This document shows, piece by piece, positions 18,299 through 25,501 of a DNA stretch of 64,000 bases. Position 1 is the first letter of the stretch, and every line of letters begins with the position of its first letter. The stretch is from Azospirillum sp. TSH58. Its GTDB lineage: Bacteria; Pseudomonadota; Alphaproteobacteria; Azospirillales; Azospirillaceae. Under the pieces are notes generated by a model. The model did not search any database. It was not told the origin of the DNA and saw nothing but the letters and a program-made list of their open reading frames with translations. Location: contig NZ_CP022364.1 in the NCBI RefSeq assembly GCF_003119115.1, positions 1,440,001 to 1,504,000 of the forward strand. Reading direction: 5' to 3'. A program made the position numbers and the translations under genes.

Positions 18299-21200
18299 TT
18301 CCGCTGGCCGGTCAGCCGCAGGCCGCGGTCGATCCATTGGGCGGTCAGCTTTTCCTGGACGGCGTTCTGGCGCAGCCGCTGGTTCAGGTTGGCGAAATCC
18401 ACGCGGTCCAGGCTCTGGTCCTGGTTGAAGCAGGAGAAGACCACCGTCTCCTCGCCGGTCGCCGGGTCGGTGTGCCGTTGCAGGCACTGGGCGCAGATCT
18501 CCTTCATCATGCATTGCATGGGGGAGTTGATGGAGCCGATGGCCGCGTGGCCGGGCTTCAGATACGGCTTCAGCACCCCGTGCCGGGCCGCCCCCACCGC
18601 CGCCATCATGCGGTCGGAGCCGATGGCGACGATGCGGTCCACCGTCTCCAGCGGGATGAAATCAAGCGCCATGTCCGCCGGCCCCAGATCGCCCGCCGCG
18701 TAGGCGCGCATGGCCTCCACGATGTTGCCGACGAAGCTGAGATCGCCGGGGCGCGACGGCGTGAAACCCGGCGCCTCGTCGCAGCACCAGACGACGCGGT
18801 CGGCGGCGGCCTCGATCTGTTCGGTCTTGTAACGATCCTCCATCCGCTTGTAGCCGGCGAAATAGACGACCCGGTTGCCGCGCGCCCGGCAGGCCTGCCC
18901 GATGGAGAAGAGCACGGCGTTGCCCAAGCCGCCGCCGACCAGCGCCACCGTCTCCCCCTCCGGGATTTCGGTCGGGGCGCCGGTCGGCCCCATCACCACC
19001 ACCGGGTCGCCGGGCTTCAGCAGGGCGCAGAGGTCGGAGGAGCCGCCCATCTCCAGAACGATCAGGGAGAGCAGCCCGGCCGCCTTGTCCACCCAGGCGC
19101 CGGTCAGGGCCAGCCCTTCCATCGCCAGCGTGGTCCGGCCGATCCGTTGCGCCAGCGTTTCGAAATTCTGCAGCCGGTAGAACTGTCCGGGTTCGAAACG
19201 GCGCGCCGCGGCCGGGGCCTTCACCACCACCTCCACGATGGTCGGGGTCAGGCGGGTGACGCTGTAGACCAGGGGCCGCAGCTCGGCGTTCAGGCGCCGC
19301 ACCAGCGCCTCCGGAGTCACGGCGGTCGGCGCCCGGCGGGCCAGCGCGCGGCTGACCACGGGATAGCCGCGCTTCGCCCCGCCCATCGCCTTCACCACAT
19401 TGCCGGCGAAGGACGGGTGGAGGTCGCCGAAGAAGCTGAGGAACCGCCCGTCCGGCACCCGCGCCATCAACACATGAACCGCCCGATCATGGTTTTGGGC
19501 CGGCTTGGCTTGCCGCTCCGGGGTCACCGGCCGGCCGTCCTCGTCGATGGCGCGGAAACAGCGCCCGTCCAGCTCCACCCATTCCGGTTCCTCGCGGGCC
19601 AGGACGGTGTTGGGCTGGGTGCCGGCGGCGACGAGGATGGTGCGGGCGGGGAGCCGCGCGTCCACCGCGGCGGGCGCCACCACCCCGTCCGGCCCGATCG
19701 GGCTGATCGCGAGATGGATCGCCTGCGCCGCCCCCGTCACGTCGATCTCCACCCCGCGCGGGGCGGCGCATTCCAGGAAGCGGATGCCCTCGGCCAGCCC
19801 GTGCGCCACCTCCTCGTGGTTCAGCGTGTAGCTGGGGCTGTCGATCAGGCGGCGGCGGTAGGCGATGGTCGAGCCGCCCCAGGATTGCAGCAGCGCCGTG
19901 ACGCGCGGCTCGCGCCCCTGCTCCCCCGCTTCGAGACGCTCCGCCCGGATGGCGCGGGCGTGGGCCAGGAACTCGTCGGCCAGTTCGGCCTCGTCGGGCG
20001 TCCAGCGGGCACGCACCGCCGTCTCCCCCCGGTCGGCCACCAGGACCTCGTAGCGGGACAGGAACTTCTCGACCTGGACGGGGTAGTAGGCCAGCGCCTC
20101 CGTCGCCGTGTCGATGGCGGTCAGCCCGCCGCCGATCACCACGACGGGCAGCCGGACCTGGAGATTGGCGATGCTGTCCGGCTTGGCCGCCCCGGTCAGT
20201 TGCAGCCCCATCAGGAAGTCCGAGGCCTGCCGCACCCCGCGGGCCAGACCGTTCGCCATCGGCACGACGGTCGGCTTGCCCGCCCCCATGCACAGGGCGA
20301 TGTGGTCGAAGCCCAGCTCCAGCGCCCCGTCGATGGTCAGCGTGCCGCCGAAGCGCACCCCGCCGATGATCGTCATGCGCGCCCGGCGCTCCAGCAGAAG
20401 GCGGATCACCTTCAGGAAATTCTTGTTCCAGCGCACGGTGATGCCGTACTCGGCCACCCCGCCGAAGCCGGCCATGATCCGCTCGTCCAGCCGGTCGTAG
20501 AGGTCGCGCACGTCGCGGATCGGCCGGAAGGGCACCCGCGTGCCGCTGGGAAGGACGCCCGAGAGGTCGGCGGGCAGCGGCTCGATCTTCAGCCCGTCGA
20601 TGCCGACCACCGTGTGGCCGTCGTTCATCAGATGGTGCGCCAGCGTGAAGCCCGCCGGCCCCAGCCCGGCCACCAACACCTTGAAGCCGCTGTCCGGCCG
20701 CATCAGCGGGCGGCGCAGGTCCAGCGGGTTCCAGCGGGTGAGCAGGCTGTAGATCTCGAAGCCCCAGGGCAGCTCCAGCACGTCCTTCAACGTGCGGGTC
20801 TCCGCCTGCGGGATGTCCACCGGCTCCTGTTTCTGATAGATGCAGGCCTTCATGCAGTCGTTGCAGATGCGGTGGCCGGTGGCCGCGCACATCGGGTTGT
20901 CGACCACCACCACGGCCAGCGCCCCGATGGGCACGCCCTCCGCCTTCAGCGCGTGCATCTCGGAGATTTTCTCGTCCAGGGGGCAGCCGGCCAGCGCCAC
21001 GCCGAAGGCGCTCTTCTGGAAGTCCCCGGTCTTGCGGTCGCGCAGCCCCTTGGAGCAGCTGTCCTTGCCCTGGTTGTGGCACCAGATGCAGTAGTTGGCC
21101 TCGTCCAGCGCCCCGGCCAGATCGGTACCGGGATCGGTCAGGTGGAAGCCCTGCCGCTCGCGGCACACGCCGTCGGGCAGGCGCATCATGGTGACACCGT

Positions 21201-21816
21201 GCAACTCCACCGTCTCCACGGGGACGAGACGCAGCGGGTCGGTGCGGTGCGGCACCTGGAACAGCACGCCGCCGCCGTGCCGGGCGCGCCCGGCCTCGCT
21301 GAAGACCGCCCAGGCGGCGTATTGGGCGGCGCTGTCCAACTGGTCGGCGTGGGCGGCCTCGTCCTCCATCCAGGCCAGCACCTGCCGGGCGAAGGCGGCC
21401 TCGGTCAGCGGGCCGCCCAGCCAGTCCTCCAGCCGCGCGGCCAGCTCCGCCCCGTCGAGCGCGGCGACCGCCTCCGGCTTCACCGCCTTGGCGGCCCGGC
21501 GCTGAACGAACAGGCGCTTGGCGGTGTAGAGCGGCGCCAGCTCGGTGTGGCGGGCGCGCAGCTCGTCGAGGGCGGCGCGGATGCCGAACAGGTCGCCGAT
21601 GAAATCCTCGGCGTGGGGGGCGAGCGCGATCAGCAGGTCGCTTTCCGCCTTGGCCTCCAGCCGGTCGGGCTGGGCGCGGGCGGAGAGCAGCCGGTTGGCG
21701 AGCGCCAGGTCCGTGTCGGACAGCCGGGCGAGGAAGGCGCGGTCGAGCCGGGCCAGCCCGTCCTGCCCGTAAAGCTCGTGGAACGACAGGCCGAAGCCGA
21801 GGGTGAGGTCCGCCAT
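18292..21816 (-). CDS. Large iron-sulfur flavoprotein, fused NfnB/GltD-like and NfnA/PyrK-like oxidoreductase
   Basis: A 1174-residue protein. Residues 1-235 are a helical region I cannot assign. At about 240-330 lie two cysteine groups (NYCIWCHNQGKDSC; later CAATGHRICNDCMKAC) that suggest two [4Fe-4S] clusters. A GltD-like FAD/NAD(P)H module follows with VAGLGPAGFTLAHHL (about 380) and VVIGGGLTAIDTATEAL. From about 865 a PyrK-like FAD/NAD module begins (GQFYRLQNF, LVGGGLGNAVLFSIG), with CMMKEICAQC plus a later Cys near 1100-1130 that could bind [2Fe-2S]. Two-subunit NfnAB bifurcates electrons between NADPH, ferredoxin and NAD. Here both parts are in one chain, in B-A order. The reaction is inferred. 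It is divergent from ctaA. Confidence 0.8.
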   Translation of the reverse strand: MADLTLGFGLSFHELYGQDGLARLDRAFLARLSDTDLALANRLLSARAQPDRLEAKAESDLLIALAPHAEDFIGDLFGIRAALDELRARHTELAPLYTAKRLFVQRRAAKAVKPEAVAALDGAELAARLEDWLGGPLTEAAFARQVLAWMEDEAAHADQLDSAAQYAAWAVFSEAGRARHGGGVLFQVPHRTDPLRLVPVETVELHGVTMMRLPDGVCRERQGFHLTDPGTDLAGALDEANYCIWCHNQGKDSCSKGLRDRKTGDFQKSAFGVALAGCPLDEKISEMHALKAEGVPIGALAVVVVDNPMCAATGHRICNDCMKACIYQKQEPVDIPQAETRTLKDVLELPWGFEIYSLLTRWNPLDLRRPLMRPDSGFKVLVAGLGPAGFTLAHHLMNDGHTVVGIDGLKIEPLPADLSGVLPSGTRVPFRPIRDVRDLYDRLDERIMAGFGGVAEYGITVRWNKNFLKVIRLLLERRARMTIIGGVRFGGTLTIDGALELGFDHIALCMGAGKPTVVPMANGLARGVRQASDFLMGLQLTGAAKPDSIANLQVRLPVVVIGGGLTAIDTATEALAYYPVQVEKFLSRYEVLVADRGETAVRARWTPDEAELADEFLAHARAIRAERLEAGEQGREPRVTALLQSWGGSTIAYRRRLIDSPSYTLNHEEVAHGLAEGIRFLECAAPRGVEIDVTGAAQAIHLAISPIGPDGVVAPAAVDARLPARTILVAAGTQPNTVLAREEPEWVELDGRCFRAIDEDGRPVTPERQAKPAQNHDRAVHVLMARVPDGRFLSFFGDLHPSFAGNVVKAMGGAKRGYPVVSRALARRAPTAVTPEALVRRLNAELRPLVYSVTRLTPTIVEVVVKAPAAARRFEPGQFYRLQNFETLAQRIGRTTLAMEGLALTGAWVDKAAGLLSLIVLEMGGSSDLCALLKPGDPVVVMGPTGAPTEIPEGETVALVGGGLGNAVLFSIGQACRARGNRVVYFAGYKRMEDRYKTEQIEAAADRVVWCCDEAPGFTPSRPGDLSFVGNIVEAMRAYAAGDLGPADMALDFIPLETVDRIVAIGSDRMMAAVGAARHGVLKPYLKPGHAAIGSINSPMQCMMKEICAQCLQRHTDPATGEETVVFSCFNQDQSLDRVDFANLNQRLRQNAVQEKLTAQWIDRGLRLTGQRKG

Positions 21817-22009
21817 CGCCGCCCCGCATCCGAAGCCGTTGGTAAGACTGATATTTGTAACACCCGCGGCCCGAAGCCTTCACCCGAAACCGGTGTCCCT
21901 CGCCACGGGGTAACCCGTGTCCGTTTGACGCAGCCGCTGCCGCACCCCACATGAGCCGGAGGTCCCTATCCCCCCGGAACTTTTCCGCATCATCCGGAGC
22001 CGCCCGTCC

Positions 22010-23095
22010 GTGACCGACATCACCGCCCCCGCCCTCGCCGGGAAAGACGTCCGCGACCCCGCCTCCACCCGCCCCATCGCCTATTGGCTCCTCGTCTGCT
22101 GCGCGATGGTCTTCGCCATGGCGGTGATCGGCGCCATCACGCGCCTGACCGAATCCGGCCTGTCGATGGTCGAGTGGAAGCCGCTGATCGGCATCCTGCC
22201 GCCCTTGTCGGAGGCGGAATGGAACCGCGTCTTCGGCCTCTACCAGACCACGCCGGAGTTCCGCATCTACAACTCGGCGATGGATCTGGCGGCCTTCAAG
22301 CAGATCTTCTGGTGGGAGTGGTTCCACCGCTTCTGGGGCCAGCTGATCGGCTTCGTCTTCCTGATCCCCTTCCTGCGCTTCTGGGTCAACGGGCGCATCC
22401 CCGCCGACCTGTGGCCGAAGCTGGCCGGGCTGTTCCTGCTCGGCGGGCTCCAGGGGGTGATCGGCTGGTACATGGTCAAGAGCGGGCTGGTCGACCGCCC
22501 CGACGTCAGCCATTACCGGCTGGCGCTGCATCTCGGCACGGCGATCGTGATCTACGGGCTGCTGCTGCGCACCGCGCTGGGGATTCTCGACCCGCTGCCG
22601 CTCGCCGGCTGGGCCACCGGGTCCGGCCGGCTGCGCAAGCACGCGCGCTGGGCCCTGGGGCTGACCGGCGTCACCATCGTCTGGGGCGCCTTCGTCGCCG
22701 GGACGGACGCCGGGCTGGCCTACAACACCTTCCCGCTGATGGCCGGCCACGTCATCCCGCCGGAGGTCGCCAACCTGTCGCCCTGGTGGATCAATGTCTT
22801 CGAGAACACCGCGGCCATCCAGCTGACGCACCGGGCGCTGGCGCTGCTGACCGGGCTGGTGGTTCTGGGGCTGGCCCTGCGGGTCCGGGTCGCCCGCCTG
22901 CCGGGGCGCGCCGGGCGGGTGGCGCTGCTGACCGCGGCGATGGTGCTGGTGCAGATCGGGCTGGGCATCGCCACGCTGCTGAGCTTCGTGTGGATCCCGC
23001 TGGGCGCCGCCCATCAGGCGGGCGCGATCCTGCTGGTGTCCGGGCTGGTCTGGCTGCTGCACGAGCTGCGCCCGGTCGGCGTCCCCAAGCGCTGA
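22010..23095 (+). CDS. ctaA: Haem A synthase (CtaA/COX15)
   Basis: A 361-residue integral membrane protein with eight predicted helices. It shows the COX15 motifs AVIGAITRLTESGLSMVEWKP, WWEWFHRFWGQ (haem-ligand His region) and GAFVAGTDAGLAYNTFPLM, with a later LTHRALA His. It oxidises haem O to haem A for aa3-type cytochrome oxidases. The start is a GTG; the next in-frame hydrophobic helix begins about 22 residues later, as usual. It is divergent from the Nfn-like gene and convergent with phaZ, with a strong hairpin between. Confidence 0.95.
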   Translation: MTDITAPALAGKDVRDPASTRPIAYWLLVCCAMVFAMAVIGAITRLTESGLSMVEWKPLIGILPPLSEAEWNRVFGLYQTTPEFRIYNSAMDLAAFKQIFWWEWFHRFWGQLIGFVFLIPFLRFWVNGRIPADLWPKLAGLFLLGGLQGVIGWYMVKSGLVDRPDVSHYRLALHLGTAIVIYGLLLRTALGILDPLPLAGWATGSGRLRKHARWALGLTGVTIVWGAFVAGTDAGLAYNTFPLMAGHVIPPEVANLSPWWINVFENTAAIQLTHRALALLTGLVVLGLALRVRVARLPGRAGRVALLTAAMVLVQIGLGIATLLSFVWIPLGAAHQAGAILLVSGLVWLLHELRPVGVPKR

Positions 23096-23103
23096 ACGGA
23101 AGT

Positions 23104-23135
23104 CCCCCGCCACGCCGCAGCGCGGCGGGCGGGGG
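23104..23135. terminator. Bidirectional hairpin between ctaA and phaZ
   Basis: CCCCCGCC (23104-23111) pairs with GGCGGGGG (23128-23135), and an inner CGCCGC/GCGGCG stem extends it. It lies between two convergent stop codons. There is no T-run on either side. Confidence 0.7.
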
Positions 23136-23145
23136 CTGACGTCCC

Positions 23146-24366
23146 TCAATCGTGCTTGCGGATGAACTCCCGCACCGCCGGCATGATGCTTTCGCGCCAG
23201 CGCCGACCGTTGAAGATGCCGTAGTGGCCGACGCCCTTCTGGAAATGGCGGGCGCGCATGGCGTCGGGCAGCGAGGCGCAGAGGCGGTGCGCCGACTCGG
23301 TCTGGCCGGGGGCGGAGATGTCGTCCAGCTCGCCCTCCACCGTCATCACGGCGGTCCGGCGGATCGCCGCCGGCTCCACCTTGCGCCCGCGCGACTCCAT
23401 GGTGCCGTTGGCCAGCGCGTGCTTCTGGAACACCGTCTCGATGGTCTGCAGGTAGAATTCCGCCGACAGGTCCATGACCGACAGATACTCGTCGTAGAAG
23501 CGGCGGTGCTGATCCGCGGAGTCGCCGTCGCCGCGGACGAGGTGGCGGAACAGGCCGACATGCTCCCCGATGTGGCGGTCCAGGTTCATCGACATGAAGC
23601 CGGAAAGCTGGATGAAGCCCGGATAGACCTGCCGGAAACCGCCCGGATAATAGGCCGGGACGGTGGTGATGACGTTGCGCTCGAACCAGGACAACGGGTG
23701 GGTCGCCGCCAGCTTCACCGGCACGGTCGGGTTGGCCATCGGGTCGATGGGACCGCCCATCAGCGTCATGGAGCGCGGCTGCACCGCCTCGTCTCCCGCC
23801 GCCATCAGCGACACCGCGGCCAGGACCGGAACCGCCGGCTGGCACACCGCGATGACGTGGGTCTGCGGCCCCAGGAAGCGGATCAGCTCCGTCACCGTGT
23901 CGATGTAGTCGTCGAGGTCGAACCGCCCGCGCGCCAGCGGCACCAGCCGGGCGTCGATCCAGTCGGTGACGAAGACGTCGTGGTCGGCCAGCAGCGCCGC
24001 CACCGTGCCGCGCAGCAGCGTCGCGTGGTGGCCCGACATCGGGGCGACCAGCAGGACGCGCGGCTGCGCCGGGGTGCCCTCCGGCTTGGCGAAGTGCAGC
24101 AGGTTGCAGAAGGGCTTGCGGTGGGCGATGCGCTCGGTCACCGCCACCGTCTCGCCGTTCACCACCGTGGTCTTCAGGCCGAATTCCGGCTTGGGGAAGC
24201 GGCGGGTGGTGCGCTCCAGCAGTTCCGCGCCGGCGGCCATGGCGCGGCCGACGCGGGTGTAGGAAACCGGGCTGAACGGGTTCTGGAAGGTGTGCTGGGT
24301 CGCTTCGGCCAGGAGGCGCATCGGGCGCAGGGCGGCGTGCTGCAGATCGTAGAGATGGTAGAGCAA
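23146..24366 (-). CDS. phaZ: Intracellular polyhydroxyalkanoate depolymerase
   Basis: A 406-residue product starting LYHLYDLQHAALRPMR, the usual N terminus of cytoplasmic PHB depolymerases. VLLVAPMSGHHATLLRGTV lies in the alpha/beta fold, AVCQPAVPVLAAV holds the likely nucleophile (Cys in CQPA, in place of the lipase-box Ser), and GVGHYGIFNGRRWR near the end holds the His. The enzyme mobilises stored PHB granules. I chose a TTG start at 24366 from family alignment and a GAGGA upstream; no ATG fits, and 70 codons of upstream frame look noncoding. A PHA-system gene at 6 kb is consistent. Confidence 0.9.
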   Translation of the reverse strand: MLYHLYDLQHAALRPMRLLAEATQHTFQNPFSPVSYTRVGRAMAAGAELLERTTRRFPKPEFGLKTTVVNGETVAVTERIAHRKPFCNLLHFAKPEGTPAQPRVLLVAPMSGHHATLLRGTVAALLADHDVFVTDWIDARLVPLARGRFDLDDYIDTVTELIRFLGPQTHVIAVCQPAVPVLAAVSLMAAGDEAVQPRSMTLMGGPIDPMANPTVPVKLAATHPLSWFERNVITTVPAYYPGGFRQVYPGFIQLSGFMSMNLDRHIGEHVGLFRHLVRGDGDSADQHRRFYDEYLSVMDLSAEFYLQTIETVFQKHALANGTMESRGRKVEPAAIRRTAVMTVEGELDDISAPGQTESAHRLCASLPDAMRARHFQKGVGHYGIFNGRRWRESIMPAVREFIRKHD

Positions 24367-24688
24367 CAGGTCCTCGCTTCGGCGGTTGTTCCCACGCCCG
24401 GTCGGCTGGGTGCTGTCGGTGGTCGGGCCGTCCTTGGCCGGCCTCCATTGGTCGTATGACCAACCAACAGATTGGCCAGTCCTTATCCGAAAGGTCAATA
24501 GCCGACACCCGTTCTCGGGCAAAAAACTTACATGAGAAACAGTCAGCGAGACGAAACAGACCGCGCAACGCTGCACTGCAAAGGGGGCAAGGCAGGAGGA
24601 TCAAGCCCAAAGAAAAAGGCGCGCCCGCGGAACCGCGCACGCGCCTTGCAGCGATCCGGCGCCCGGCATACCCGAGCGGGAATATCGG
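24367..24688. other. Intergenic region: phaZ promoter and EEP-gene terminator
   Basis: This 322-base stretch lies between two minus-strand genes. It holds the terminator described at 24608-24647. The part next to phaZ is less G+C-rich and should carry its promoter, but I cannot fix -35/-10 boxes. No RNA gene or convincing small frame was found. Confidence 0.5.
24608..24647 (-). terminator. Intrinsic terminator of the EEP phosphatase gene
   Basis: AAGGCGCG (24616-24623) pairs with CGCGCCTT (24640-24647), with an inner GCGG/CCGC stem. On the minus strand the stem is followed by TTTTTCTTT. It is 42 bases after the stop at 24689. Confidence 0.85.
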
Positions 24689-25501
24689 TTATGGCACCGC
24701 CACGGTGGCGCGCACCGGCAGATGGTCGGACGCGCGCCGCGTCAGAACCGTGCGCACCACCTCGTAGGAGGGGATGGTCAGCCCGTTGTTCACGTAGATG
24801 CGGTCGAGCCGCAGCGTGGGCATCCGCGCGTGGAAGCTGCGCGGGCTGGCCCAGTCGGGGAAGGCCTCGGCCAGCTTGCGCAGCCGGGGGGAGTTCGGCG
24901 CCCATTCGTTGAGGTCGCCCATGAACAGGGTCGGCAGGGCCGGCTGTTCCTCCAGCCGGTCGACGATGGCGCCGACCTGCCGCGCCCGCTCCCAAGGGTC
25001 GAGCCCGAGATGGGCGACGATGATGCGCACCGGGCGCCCCTCCACCTCGACGATCACGTCGATGCCGCCGCGCGGCTCCCGCCGCCCGACGCTGAGGTCG
25101 ATGGGCTCGCATTTCAGGACCGGCAGCCGGGTCAGGATGGCGTTGCCGTAATGGGCGTGGGCGTTGTGCTTGGTCGGGCCGGCGTGGGCCTTCAGGCCGG
25201 TGGCCCGTTCCAGGAAGGCGAACTGGTCCAGACCGGATTCGCCGCGGTGGTGCCAGCCGACCTCCTGGAGCCCGACCAGATCGACGTCCAGCTCCTTGAT
25301 GACCTCGGCGATGCGGTCCGGCGCGAAGCGCGCGTCCAGCCCGACGCAGCTGTGGATGTTCCAGGTCGCCACGCGCAGCGGCGCCATGCCCTCCGGCACC
25401 GGGCCGCTGCGGCTGTCGACGCGGCGCTTCGGGCGGCGGACGCGGGCGGCGCGCAGCGCGGAGGCGATCCGCTGCACACGCTCTCGGCTGAATCGGATCA
25501 C
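24689..25501 (-). CDS. Endonuclease/exonuclease/phosphatase family protein
   Basis: A 270-residue EEP-fold enzyme. It shows VATWNIHSCVGLD (metal-binding Asn), VDLVGLQEVGWHH (metal-binding Glu), IVAHLGLDPWERARQ, FMGDLNEW (GDxN) and ASDHLPVRATV (SDHxP), a complete metallophosphodiesterase set. The N terminus is basic (about 1-35) without a signal peptide. The GTG start overlaps the stop of the upstream phospholipase D/VTT gene by two bases (GTGA), which implies translational coupling. In related loci such enzymes accompany phospholipase D-like proteins, so a lipid or phosphodiester substrate is plausible, but the exact substrate is unknown. Confidence 0.9.
   Translation of the reverse strand: MIRFSRERVQRIASALRAARVRRPKRRVDSRSGPVPEGMAPLRVATWNIHSCVGLDARFAPDRIAEVIKELDVDLVGLQEVGWHHRGESGLDQFAFLERATGLKAHAGPTKHNAHAHYGNAILTRLPVLKCEPIDLSVGRREPRGGIDVIVEVEGRPVRIIVAHLGLDPWERARQVGAIVDRLEEQPALPTLFMGDLNEWAPNSPRLRKLAEAFPDWASPRSFHARMPTLRLDRIYVNNGLTIPSYEVVRTVLTRRASDHLPVRATVAVP

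Noticed and set aside
19487..24640. A 1717-codon minus-strand open frame spanning ctaA and phaZ
   Set aside because: It is a shadow frame of high-G+C DNA. It lies antisense to ctaA and out of frame with phaZ and the flavoprotein, whose recognised domains account for the region, and its composition is Arg/Gly/Pro/Ala rich without domains.
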